Shown: in pieces, positions 44,495 to 52,629 of the stretch
Layout: the number at the start of each line of letters is the position of its first letter
How positions within the stretch are numbered: position 1 is the stretch's first letter
Assembly: GCA_018970145.1 (NCBI GenBank)
Contig: JAGWWY010000002.1
Coordinates: forward strand, 248,001-312,000
Direction: 5' to 3'
Length of the DNA: 64,000 bases
DNA from: Gammaproteobacteria bacterium
GTDB lineage: Bacteria; Pseudomonadota; Gammaproteobacteria; Steroidobacterales; Steroidobacteraceae
Translations under genes and position numbers: made by a program
Notes under the pieces: generated by a model
What the model was told of the DNA's origin: nothing
Databases searched by the model: none
Seen by the model: the letters and a program-made list of their open reading frames with translations, nothing else

Positions 44495-45649
44495 ATGGGG
44501 GTGGCGAGTAGCCTCTCCGCCTTCGGGATGGCGAGCGTGGTGCCGGCATTGCCGACCCTCTCGCGCGCGTTCGATACCGACTACGCGTCGTTGCAGTTCG
44601 TCATCTCCGCCTACCTGCTAGGCCTCGGCCTCTTCCAGCCCGTCCAAGGTCTGCTTTGCGATCGATTCGGTCGGCGTCCGGTGTTCCTGCTCGGGTTTGC
44701 GCTATTTGGTATCGCGAGTCTGTTCGCAAGCGTCGCCTCGAGTGTGTCGATGTTGGTGCTGGCGAGATTTCTCCAGGCGATGGGTGTCAGTGTCGCGACC
44801 GTCGTCTCACGCGCGATCGTTCGCGATTCCTTCGAGCCCGGCCCCGCCGCAATCGCTCTATCGTTCATCACTGCGGTTATGGGGGTCGCGCCGGTGCTTG
44901 CGCCGTTGGTGGGCGGTGTCATCGCCGACTATCTCGGCTGGCGCGGCATCTTCTGGATCCACGCGGGAGTGAGCCTGTTGCTCGTTGGCGTTTTGTTCAC
45001 TCGGCTGAAGGAAACTCGACCAGCCGGCACCGAAGCGATGACGTTCTCTGACCTGCTGCGCGGGGGTCGTTTTCTCGTGACGCAACCCGGATTCATGGGC
45101 CCGTCGTTGACCTATAGTTTCTTCAGCGCCTCGGGCTTTATTTTCATCACCGTCGGCGCTGCGCTCTACGAGACCCTGTTCGGAATGAGTGGCGCCGAAT
45201 TCGGCCTGTTGTGGTCGGGTCTCGCGTTCAGCTTCATCGCCGGAGCAACCGCCGCTGGCCACCTCGCCCGCCGCTTCGGTTCTGCGCGCAGTCAACGTAT
45301 CGGCATGGGCTGTAACGGCGTTGCGACGGCTGCTTTTTGTATCGCGGCCTTTCTTGCGGCGGCGCCGATGTGGTTATTCAGCCTCTCGCTTGCCTTACTG
45401 ATGTTTGCTAACGGCGTGGTGCAGCCACTGGCGTTGACGGCGGCCGTCGACGATCACCCGCAGCTCGCCGGCGTCGCGGCCGGTTTGTCGAGCTCAATCG
45501 CGATGTTGATTTCCATGGTGAGCGCCGTCTTGACCGGTGCCATCTACGATGGTTCCGCACGCGGTTGCGCGATCTTGATGAGTGCGACCTGCCTACTCGC
45601 CGTGTCGGCGCTACGCCTCGGCGAGCAGGCTCACCCCATCAGAAGTTGA
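44495..45649 (+). CDS. Bcr/CflA-family MFS efflux transporter
   Basis: The 384-residue protein from ATG 44495 has about 12 helices with GLLCDRFGRRPVFLLG, the MFS motif A, and RFLQAMGVSVATVVSRAIVRD, typical of Bcr/CflA drug or sulfonamide exporters. The first helix appears to begin before this ATG: in-frame codons upstream read WGFIIL. No ATG, GTG or TTG precedes it in frame, so either ATG 44495 gives a short first helix or a rare codon such as ATC at 44435/44438 is used. It may export a toxic intermediate or substrate. Confidence 0.78.
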   Translation: MGVASSLSAFGMASVVPALPTLSRAFDTDYASLQFVISAYLLGLGLFQPVQGLLCDRFGRRPVFLLGFALFGIASLFASVASSVSMLVLARFLQAMGVSVATVVSRAIVRDSFEPGPAAIALSFITAVMGVAPVLAPLVGGVIADYLGWRGIFWIHAGVSLLLVGVLFTRLKETRPAGTEAMTFSDLLRGGRFLVTQPGFMGPSLTYSFFSASGFIFITVGAALYETLFGMSGAEFGLLWSGLAFSFIAGATAAGHLARRFGSARSQRIGMGCNGVATAAFCIAAFLAAAPMWLFSLSLALLMFANGVVQPLALTAAVDDHPQLAGVAAGLSSSIAMLISMVSAVLTGAIYDGSARGCAILMSATCLLAVSALRLGEQAHPIRS

Positions 45650-45652
45650 GGG

Positions 45653-46666
45653 TTAGGCGACCTTGACGAGCGATTTTCCGAAGTTGCGCCCTTGCATTAA
45701 CGCGCAAAACGCCTCAGGCGCGTTGTCGAGACCGACTACGACGTCTTCGCGATAGCGAAAACGGTCTTCGTGTATCCAACCGGAGACAACCCGGGTCATC
45801 TCGTCCATGCGATTCATGTGGTCGTAGACGACGAGGCCTTTCATGCTCGCGCGAGCGCCAACCACCGGTCCGAGCCACGGTCCGGGCGGTGGCGATTCCA
45901 TGCTGTAGGCTTCGATCATGCCGCACAACACGATACGCGCGCCGATCGCGAGATTGCGCAGCACCGCAACGAGGGTATCGCCGGCCACGTTGTCGAAGTA
46001 CACATCAATGCCGCGCGGGCATGCCGACTTCAACGCGGCCGCCAGATCGCCGTCTTTATAGTTGACGCAGGCGTCGAAACCTAATTCTTTGACGGCGTAG
46101 TCGCACTTCAGGGCGGAACCCGCTATACCGACAACGCGCGCACCCATGTGCTTAGCGACCTGCCCCGCGGTAGAACCGACTGGCCCGGTGCAAGCGGAGA
46201 CCACGAACGTCTGCCCCGGCAACGGTTGACCGAGATACACGGTACCCGCATAGCCCGTGAGACCGGGCATCCCGAGCACACCGAGCGCGGTTGATACCGG
46301 CGCGATGGAAGGGTCGATCTTACGCACGCCAACGCCGTTTGAAACGGCGTACTGCTGCCAGCCGTTGCGCACCGCCACGACATCGCCCGCTGCGAATTGC
46401 GGGTGACGCGACTCGACTATCTCAGCCACCGTTTCGCCAACCATTACATCGCCCGCGACGAGCCGATCTGCATAGATCTGGCTGTTCTTCATGACGTTGC
46501 GGTAATACGGGTCGAGCGACAACCACAGCGTGCGCGAGAGAAATTGTCCCTCGGCGACCGTCGGAACCGCCGTCACGTCACGACCGAAATCCTCGGGAAC
46601 CGGCAGGCCCCGAGGACTTCGCGCGAACGTGATTCGTTGGTTGGTCGTTGTAGAGAAGTTCAACAT
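45653..46666 (-). CDS. NADP-dependent MDR oxidoreductase (CurA/YncB-like)
   Basis: The 337-residue protein is a zinc-free medium-chain reductase of the type that reduces alkenal, enone or quinone double bonds. It has SLDPYYRNVM near the N-terminus, DVVAVRNGWQQYAVS, the dinucleotide-binding block SACTGPVGSTAGQVAKHMGA and VCGMIEAYSMESPPPGP-like sequence around the cofactor domain end. The ATG at 46666 shares one base with the peroxiredoxin stop. Being the last gene of the UbiD-led unit it may reduce a conjugated product or an electrophilic by-product. Confidence 0.82.
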   Translation of the reverse strand: MLNFSTTTNQRITFARSPRGLPVPEDFGRDVTAVPTVAEGQFLSRTLWLSLDPYYRNVMKNSQIYADRLVAGDVMVGETVAEIVESRHPQFAAGDVVAVRNGWQQYAVSNGVGVRKIDPSIAPVSTALGVLGMPGLTGYAGTVYLGQPLPGQTFVVSACTGPVGSTAGQVAKHMGARVVGIAGSALKCDYAVKELGFDACVNYKDGDLAAALKSACPRGIDVYFDNVAGDTLVAVLRNLAIGARIVLCGMIEAYSMESPPPGPWLGPVVGARASMKGLVVYDHMNRMDEMTRVVSGWIHEDRFRYREDVVVGLDNAPEAFCALMQGRNFGKSLVKVA

Positions 46667-47148
46667 CAAAGCTGGCCGAGCACGTGCTCCGCCGCTGACA
46701 CCTTGAACTCACCGCCCGCTTCGATGTTGACGTGCGTGGCGAGGCCGTCTTTCACGACGATCGCGAAACGCTGGCCGCGCATCCCCATGCCGAAACCGCG
46801 AGCATCGAGCTCGAGACCGAGCGCGCGCGTGTAATCACCGTTGCCGTCAGCCAACATCAGTACCTTCTCGCCCACATTGCTCGACTTTCCCCAGGCGTTC
46901 ATCACGAACATGTCGTTAACCGCCATGCAAGCGACCGTATCAACACCCTTGGCCTTCAGCGCATCGAAGTGCTGCAGGTATCCAGGCAGATGCCGTGCGT
47001 CGCAGGTCGGCGTAAAGGCGCCCGGCACCGAAAACAACACGACCGTTTTATCGGCGAACAACGCGTCGGTAGCCACTTCCTTCGGCCCTTCCGCGGTCAT
47101 GGTCTTGAACGCGCCCGCAGGCATCTTCTCGCCAGCCTTGATGGTCAT
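46666..47148 (-). CDS. Peroxiredoxin of the Prx5 type
   Basis: The 160-residue protein has PGAFTPTC (42-49) with the peroxidatic C49 and GQRFAIVVKDG. It reduces hydrogen peroxide or organic peroxides. A second cysteine, C73, lies in the core, and the C-terminus lacks a resolving cysteine, so it may work as a 1-Cys enzyme with an external thiol. It sits inside the unit with a di-iron oxidase and MDR reductase, which suggests protection from peroxide made by the pathway (inference). Confidence 0.9.
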   Translation of the reverse strand: MTIKAGEKMPAGAFKTMTAEGPKEVATDALFADKTVVLFSVPGAFTPTCDARHLPGYLQHFDALKAKGVDTVACMAVNDMFVMNAWGKSSNVGEKVLMLADGNGDYTRALGLELDARGFGMGMRGQRFAIVVKDGLATHVNIEAGGEFKVSAAEHVLGQL

Positions 47149-47207
47149 TGCCCCACTCCTGTGTGCGTTGGTTGAGAGCGCCGGATTCTAACCCTAGAAG
47201 TCGGCTC

Positions 47208-48752
47208 TCAGGCGTAGGGTCGATGCAGATATTGGCCGATCGGCGTGCCGACCGGCTTTCCGTCGTCGTAGATCAGATGTCCACGCAGGTAGGTGCTCAT
47301 GACCGACGCCGACATTTCCATACCCTCGAAGACCGAATAACCCTGATCGGACTCGGACACTTTATTACCTGCGACGAAACTCTTGTTCGGATCGACGAGG
47401 ACGATGTCGGCATCGAATCCGGGCGCGATGTCGCCCTTGCCCTGCAGACCGAAACGACGGGCTGCGGTCCACGAAGTGAGCTCGGCCACGCGATTAAGCG
47501 AGAGCCCGCGGCGCTTACCCTCGGTGATCAGCGCCGGCAGCATGAACTCGGTGCCACCGAAGCCCGACTTCGCCAAGAAAATATTCTTCTTGTCCTGCTT
47601 GCCGAGTTTCATCTCGGCGCGGCAACAGGCGTGATCGGAGCAGACCCAATCGAGCTTACCCGCGAGCAGAGACTCCCAGAGGAACTCGACGTCGGCGCGC
47701 GAACGAATCGGCGGATTCACCTTGGCTTTGTTGCCGATCTTCGAGTCGTAATCGAGCAGCAAGTGAGCGATGGTCACTTCGCGACGGAAGTCGACGTGCG
47801 GGAAAGCCTTGGCCATCTTGAGCGCGGCCTCGACCGCCTTGCGCGACGTTAAATGCAATAAGTTGATGTTGAGGCAGTTGGTTTCGTTCGCCAAATAGCT
47901 CGCGATCGTGATCGCAAGCCCTTCCGAATGCGGCGGACGTGCCGCACTGTAGGCGCGCAGTCCCGTCAGGGGCTTGCAGTCGATGCATTCGGGATCGTGG
48001 GTCTCGCCGGTGAGGTAGGTGTCGAGGTCGGTGACCTTGGCTCCACCTTCGACCATCTTAGTGTAGGCGCTCAGGATGTCGGCCAATTCGCAATGCAGAC
48101 CGAGCGAGATGGAATCTTTGATCTTCGGGTTGCGCAACATGGCGCGATGCACGCCGCGCATCACGAACTCGAAATGCGCGATGTCGTATTTCTCGTCTTC
48201 GCCGATCATCAAGAACTCGCGCTGCGAGTTCGAGGCGCCGTGCAAGCCATAGCCGCCGTAGAACATGAAAATCTTGAAAGAAGTGACCCCGAACTTGTCG
48301 ATCAGCGTGTCGATCTCGCCGATATGCGTGCGATCGAGCGGTGCCAAGTGATACGCGTAGTCGACCCAAAAGTTGTCTTTCGATGCCGCGAGCACCTCCG
48401 GATAGACCTCGGCGTAAGGACCGCCTCGCTCCATGTAGTAGCCACCCGTACGCATGTAGTTGAGGCTCGAGGTCACGCCACCCTGCGCCGCAGCCAAACT
48501 TTCGCTACGCGCATCTTGCGACAGGGGACCGTAAATACCCGTGTGCATATGCGGATCGACAAGGCCCGGAAAAGCAAGACGATTCTTGCCGTCGACGACC
48601 TGCTTGGCCTCAGCCGCCGGAATTCCTTTGGCGACTTTCTTGATCTTGCCATCGACGACGCCGATATCGAACTTCTCCACAATGGTCTTGCGCGGTCGAA
48701 CGACACGCACGTTCTTGATCAGCAAATCGTATTTCTTCGGTTTCTCAGCCAT
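47208..48752 (-). CDS. Dihydropyrimidinase/hydantoinase-type amidohydrolase
   Basis: The 514-residue protein has the complete two-metal site of cyclic amidohydrolases: H68 and H70 in DPHMHTG, the carboxylated-lysine position K160 in TSFKIF, H220, H300 in LLHLTS and D373 in SDHAC. Such enzymes open cyclic ureides, imides or lactams. It is about 50 residues longer than typical dihydropyrimidinases, with an extra region containing HDPECIDCKPLTG and CxxC. Substrate unknown; allantoinase-like or hydantoinase-like activity are both possible. It lies downstream of a GntR gene in the same direction and upstream of peroxiredoxin. Confidence 0.82.
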   Translation of the reverse strand: MAEKPKKYDLLIKNVRVVRPRKTIVEKFDIGVVDGKIKKVAKGIPAAEAKQVVDGKNRLAFPGLVDPHMHTGIYGPLSQDARSESLAAAQGGVTSSLNYMRTGGYYMERGGPYAEVYPEVLAASKDNFWVDYAYHLAPLDRTHIGEIDTLIDKFGVTSFKIFMFYGGYGLHGASNSQREFLMIGEDEKYDIAHFEFVMRGVHRAMLRNPKIKDSISLGLHCELADILSAYTKMVEGGAKVTDLDTYLTGETHDPECIDCKPLTGLRAYSAARPPHSEGLAITIASYLANETNCLNINLLHLTSRKAVEAALKMAKAFPHVDFRREVTIAHLLLDYDSKIGNKAKVNPPIRSRADVEFLWESLLAGKLDWVCSDHACCRAEMKLGKQDKKNIFLAKSGFGGTEFMLPALITEGKRRGLSLNRVAELTSWTAARRFGLQGKGDIAPGFDADIVLVDPNKSFVAGNKVSESDQGYSVFEGMEMSASVMSTYLRGHLIYDDGKPVGTPIGQYLHRPYA

Positions 48753-48828
48753 GGACCACCTGTGGATACAAACTCAATGAATGATGCAAAAGAGGGAATG
48801 ACACCCGCGCAGCGAACCTATCGGGCGT

Positions 48829-49599
48829 CTACGAGGTATGACGCAGGTGCATGTGGTACTGGTACGAGTCGGCCCGATACAGCGCGACGACGCGCTCAAC
48901 GGGCCGCTCACGCTCGTCGAACACGGTGCGCGTGATGCGCAGCAAGGGAGCGCCGAGTTCAATCTCCAAGGCGCGCGCAGCCTCGACACTCGCGAGCGTG
49001 GCGCCGATGTATTGATCGGCGTGCGCGACGCGCACACCCACTTTGCCGAGCAGCTCGAACATCGGTTGCTTGGCCATCTCCTCTGGTGTCACCTTACGCG
49101 CGATGTCGAGTGGCACATATGTCGTGATCAACCCGAGCGGCACACCCTGATGGGTACGGACATGTGTCGCCCGTTGCACGAGCCCACCGGGCTCGATGCA
49201 GAGTGCCGCGCGGGTCTCCTCGTCGGGTTCAAGATCGAGCACTTGCAGATCCTGCACGTCGGTGACGGCGGCGAAACTCGCCACCTGACTGCGCACTTCC
49301 TCGATATCGAGCGAGGCGGCCGTGCGCGAGGCGGACAACTGCACGAAGGTGCCGCGCCCCTGCTGGCGCACGAGCCAACCTTCGCGTGCCAAGTGATCAA
49401 TCGCCTTGCGAACGGTGATACGCGACACATCGAACAGCTGGCACAACTGTGGCTCGGTCGGAATCTGATCGCCCGGTTTGTATGTACCGTCGCGAACCCA
49501 CGTGCGCAGCGTGACGTACACTTGGTGGTAACGCGGAGTCGCCATCGAGCGCACCGCCTCTGCCGTCGAAGACTTCGATTTCACGATATGCAACGCCAT
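48829..49599 (-). CDS. GntR-family (HutC/FarR-type) transcriptional regulator
   Basis: The 256-residue protein has an N-terminal winged helix with YHQVYVTLRTWVRDGTYKPG, PTEPQLCQLFDVSRITVRKA (47-66) and the wing QQGRGTFV. A C-terminal UTRA effector domain follows, so it is of the HutC type, usually a repressor released by a pathway metabolite. An internal ATG at 49545 is an alternative start. It lies one base downstream of the SDR gene and probably controls this unit, perhaps through the dyad at 52567. Confidence 0.9.
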   Translation of the reverse strand: MALHIVKSKSSTAEAVRSMATPRYHQVYVTLRTWVRDGTYKPGDQIPTEPQLCQLFDVSRITVRKAIDHLAREGWLVRQQGRGTFVQLSASRTAASLDIEEVRSQVASFAAVTDVQDLQVLDLEPDEETRAALCIEPGGLVQRATHVRTHQGVPLGLITTYVPLDIARKVTPEEMAKQPMFELLGKVGVRVAHADQYIGATLASVEAARALEIELGAPLLRITRTVFDERERPVERVVALYRADSYQYHMHLRHTS

Positions 49600-49600
49600 C

Positions 49601-50341
49601 TCAATCGAGGAGCAGTCCGCCAGAGAGATTCATGACGGTCCCGGTAACGAAGGATGCCGCAGGACTGGTCAGATAGTCGATGGCATGCGCCACATCTTTC
49701 GGATCACCGATCCGCCCGAGCGGCACGCTCGCTTGCAGGGCCGCGAGTACCTCGCTCGAAAATCGACCCGTAACCATCGGCGTATCGATAGGTCCCGGCG
49801 CGAGACAATTGACCCGGATGCCATCGGGCGCCCACTCCTTGGCGAGGTAGCGCGTGAGATTGATCAACCCCGCCTTGGCCACCGCATACGCCGGACCCGA
49901 TAGCGCGCTGCCCCCGTTCAGACCGTTGGTGGACGCCGTGAGCACCAATGAGCCGCGAGTGGCCGCGAGCGGCGCGTACGACGCCTTCGCGAGCAGGAAA
50001 GCCGAAGTCAGGTTGGTATCGATCACGCGCTGCCACTCCTCGCGCGTGACCGACGTCAACGGCCCTGCACCGGCACAGCCTGCCAGATGAATGACATGGT
50101 CGAGACGCCCCCAATCGCTTAGCACACGCTCGATGCAGGCGGCGATCGCCGCCTCGTCCGTGACATCCATGCTCATCACGCCGACCGGTGCACCGCAGGG
50201 AATATCCGCAAGTGCCCGATCCGCGGCGAATACGCGCATACCGCGCTCACGCAATTTGGCGACGGTCGCGCGACCGAGACCGCCGGCTGCACCCGTCACG
50301 AGCGCCACCGGCGATCCAGGAACGACAGACTTCGATGTCAT
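49601..50341 (-). CDS. Short-chain dehydrogenase/reductase
   Basis: The 246-residue SDR has TGAAGGLG (16-23), catalytic S137, Y152 and K156, and the C-terminus NLSGGLLLD. The usual NNAG strand reads HLAGCAG, a mild change that does not touch the catalytic residues. It likely oxidises or reduces an alcohol or ketone of the pathway compound. It is followed after one base by the GntR regulator and preceded by the di-iron oxidase, with a 30-bp tandem repeat in the intervening gap. Confidence 0.87.
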   Translation of the reverse strand: MTSKSVVPGSPVALVTGAAGGLGRATVAKLRERGMRVFAADRALADIPCGAPVGVMSMDVTDEAAIAACIERVLSDWGRLDHVIHLAGCAGAGPLTSVTREEWQRVIDTNLTSAFLLAKASYAPLAATRGSLVLTASTNGLNGGSALSGPAYAVAKAGLINLTRYLAKEWAPDGIRVNCLAPGPIDTPMVTGRFSSEVLAALQASVPLGRIGDPKDVAHAIDYLTSPAASFVTGTVMNLSGGLLLD

Positions 50342-50370
50342 CGCGAGGAAGTCATCTCAGTGTGATGCAC

Positions 50371-50400
50371 GATGATTCAGGACGATTCAGGATGATTCAG
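50371..50400. repeat. Three tandem copies of a 10-bp unit across a stop codon
   Basis: The sequence gatgattcag, gacgattcag, gatgattcag spans 50371-50400; the middle copy has one change. The last bases include the stop of the di-iron oxidase gene on the minus strand, and the tract lies 30 bp upstream of the SDR start. It may form regulator sites or reflect slippage. Confidence 0.8.
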
Positions 50401-51119
50401 GCCGCCTTGCGCGCGAGTACGCTCGCGTAAATGCCATCGAGCATGGAGTAGCGCATCTCGGCCGAAGCACGCACTGCGGCGATCGCGCGAGTCTGGATCT
50501 CAGCTGTCGTGGCGTAACGCGCCGTCAATTCGAGACCGATGTGAGCATGCTCGGTATCGCCTTCGATGTGGACATGGAAGAACTCCATGTCATCTTCCGT
50601 AAAGCCCATCTTGCGCATCGCATCGACGTACTTCGGATACAGCGTCGGCAGTTGTCCCTCGAGCGCAACCATGATGCCCGCACAGGATTCGCTCAAGTGG
50701 CGGATGCTTGAGAGCTCCCAGATCCACGCGCGCATAGCGCGGGTCGTCGGCAAAATCTCACCGTTATCCTCAGCGCGCAGAATGCGCTCGTCACTGACAC
50801 CGCAGGCGCGCGCAAACTTTCGAAGCAAGTCGGGGTGACGCTTTTCCGGACACGCGGGCATCTCCTCGCCGAGCAAATTTTCGAGCAGATGTTGACGCGC
50901 ATCGAGATCGGGCAGTCGCGCATACAACTGCGCGAACTGCTGCGGGATCGGATCGATGTAGTAGAAATGCTGGATCGCCCATTCGCCGAGCTGCGCTCGC
51001 GAAAGTTCGCCAGCCGCCCACGCCCGACTGAACGCATGGCCGCCGCCATGCTTCGGCATGCGCGCCGCTTCCAGACTCGCGAAAAATTCGGTTTGATTCA
51101 TCAGCTTTGACATCGTCAT
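50397..51119 (-). CDS. Haem-oxygenase-like di-iron oxidase (PqqC/TenA/CADD superfamily)
   Basis: The 240-residue all-helical protein keeps a full set of likely ligands for a di-iron site: E85/E86 and H95 in the first pair, E154 in VALEGQLP, and H184, D188 and H191 in FFHVHIEGDTEH. The family ranges from PqqC (cofactor-free oxidase) and TenA (thiaminase) to iron-dependent oxidases such as UndA, SznF and CADD. The E...H and FF..H...D..H patterns favour the iron-binding branch. It is 27 bp downstream of the UbiD-like gene. It may oxidise or fragment a substrate amine or acid (inference). Confidence 0.72.
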   Translation of the reverse strand: MTMSKLMNQTEFFASLEAARMPKHGGGHAFSRAWAAGELSRAQLGEWAIQHFYYIDPIPQQFAQLYARLPDLDARQHLLENLLGEEMPACPEKRHPDLLRKFARACGVSDERILRAEDNGEILPTTRAMRAWIWELSSIRHLSESCAGIMVALEGQLPTLYPKYVDAMRKMGFTEDDMEFFHVHIEGDTEHAHIGLELTARYATTAEIQTRAIAAVRASAEMRYSMLDGIYASVLARKAA

Positions 51120-51146
51120 TCCACTCCAACCAGATACGTGTTCATC

Positions 51147-52544
51147 TCAGATCATCGGCCAGCGAGTCGCATCGCTAGCCGACAACCAATCAGCCACTTT
51201 TCGTCGCACCTCGCGCGGTACCGTCGCGACCACCGGATAGTTCGGCGTACGCGTCGCATCGATACCGATCTTCGCTGTCGTCGCGACACCCTCGGGCAGC
51301 ACCGGATCAAGCGATGACCCTGAGAGGCCTTCGACCGTGATCGCATCGCGCGACCACAGCACGCGCGTCGCGAGCGCCCAGAGCATCGCATCGGGCGAGA
51401 ACAGATCGACGTCCTCCTCGACCGCGACGACCATTTTGACGCGCCGATAGGCCATCGCCGCCAGCAAGGCGTCGCGCACTTCGCCCGGCCCCGGATGCTT
51501 GAATTGCAGATACGCGTGGAACCGTCGACCCTCGGTCGGCACATGCACGTTGACGAGCGCGGGCGCCACGGCTTTGACGAGCGAGTACAACTTGCCCTCC
51601 ATCGCCATGTTGTCGGGCACCAGCATGTCGGTGAGTCCCGATGCATAGTCGTGATAGATCGCCTGCTCGCGGCGCGTGATGCACTCGATATCGACCAACG
51701 GCGCGGTAACTTCGCCGCCAAGGTAGCCCGTGTATTCACCGAACGGCCCATCGGGCGACAATCGGCCGGGCCGCGCCCAGCCCTCGATGACGATCTCGGC
51801 ATCGGCGGGCACCATGATGCGCTCGCCGTGCAGCACCGAGGGCACGAGTCGCAGCGGTGCACCGAGTACGCCGCCCGCTGCCTCCCAGTGACTTTCGGGA
51901 TATTTGAGTTTCGCTTGGGTACCGAGCAAAACCGCTGGATGGTGCCCTATCCAGAATGCAACGGGACATGCCTCACCACGCGCATGAAACTTGCGCAGGT
52001 TGCGGGCGTTGTGACTTGCCGGATACGGGAACCAAGTCATCTGCCGTGCTGACTTCACCCAGCAACGCTGGATCGCGGTGTTGTCGATTCCGGAGTCCGG
52101 ATCGAAGGTCGTGGCGTGTGCCGCCGTCAGATACGGACCTGGCTCCGACTCGTGCTGAGTCAACACCGGCAAATCGAACAGACTCGCCTGCTCGTCACGC
52201 ATGACGTGTTGCTGAACGGGTGCGTCTTCGCGCGAGACGATCACGGGGGCGATACCGGCTTGCGTGCGTGATGCGAACCACTGCGCGGTACCGCGATGAT
52301 CCGCAATGCCGAGCGCACGTGCCGTGAGTTCGCGGCTCGCGGTCAAATTGGTCACGACCGACACATCACCGCGATCGCCCGCGAGGTTTCGCACACCCTT
52401 GGCATGCAGGATGGGATACTGGTGGCGTTCGTCGAGCAGGTGTTGCAACGCGGTGAGTTCGTGCACGGACGACACCTCGCCGGGTAACTCCCAGACGGAC
52501 TCGCTGTGCTCGGTGAGGAATTGACGAAGATCGGCCACGTGCAA
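51147..52544 (-). CDS. UbiD-family (prenylated-flavin) decarboxylase
   Basis: The 465-residue protein belongs to the UbiD family, which reversibly decarboxylates aromatic or unsaturated acids with prenylated FMN. It has NTAIQR with R160 at the cofactor-contact arginine position, MVPADAEIVIEGW (244-256) and GPFGEYTGYLGG (266-277) with E270. The acidic residue just before GPFG is aspartate (D265) where characterised members have glutamate. No ubiX gene for the cofactor is present here. It starts the seven-gene minus unit and faces the methyltransferase over a dyad-bearing gap. Confidence 0.87.
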   Translation of the reverse strand: MHVADLRQFLTEHSESVWELPGEVSSVHELTALQHLLDERHQYPILHAKGVRNLAGDRGDVSVVTNLTASRELTARALGIADHRGTAQWFASRTQAGIAPVIVSREDAPVQQHVMRDEQASLFDLPVLTQHESEPGPYLTAAHATTFDPDSGIDNTAIQRCWVKSARQMTWFPYPASHNARNLRKFHARGEACPVAFWIGHHPAVLLGTQAKLKYPESHWEAAGGVLGAPLRLVPSVLHGERIMVPADAEIVIEGWARPGRLSPDGPFGEYTGYLGGEVTAPLVDIECITRREQAIYHDYASGLTDMLVPDNMAMEGKLYSLVKAVAPALVNVHVPTEGRRFHAYLQFKHPGPGEVRDALLAAMAYRRVKMVVAVEEDVDLFSPDAMLWALATRVLWSRDAITVEGLSGSSLDPVLPEGVATTAKIGIDATRTPNYPVVATVPREVRRKVADWLSASDATRWPMI

Positions 52545-52566
52545 ACCAGTGGTTTAAGTCGTTATA

Positions 52567-52579
52567 GTCATATGATGAC
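52567..52579. promoter_or_regulatory. 13-bp dyad GTCATATGATGAC, candidate regulator site
   Basis: A perfect 5-bp inverted repeat, gtcat and atgac around atg, lies in the 85-bp gap between the divergent ubiD-like and methyltransferase genes. It overlaps a TATAGT hexamer (52563-52568) that could be a -10 box for the rightward genes. Its length and shape fit a GntR-type operator, and the GntR gene is in the leftward unit. Binding is not shown. Confidence 0.5.
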
Positions 52580-52616
52580 AGGTCGTTTGCCGAATCGGTA
52601 GCAGCCTGCCGAAGTT

Positions 52617-52622
52617 AAGGAG
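52617..52622 (+). promoter_or_regulatory. Shine-Dalgarno sequence of the methyltransferase gene
   Basis: AAGGAG lies seven bases before the ATG at 52630 and fixes this start. Confidence 0.85.
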
Positions 52623-52629
52623 CCACACC

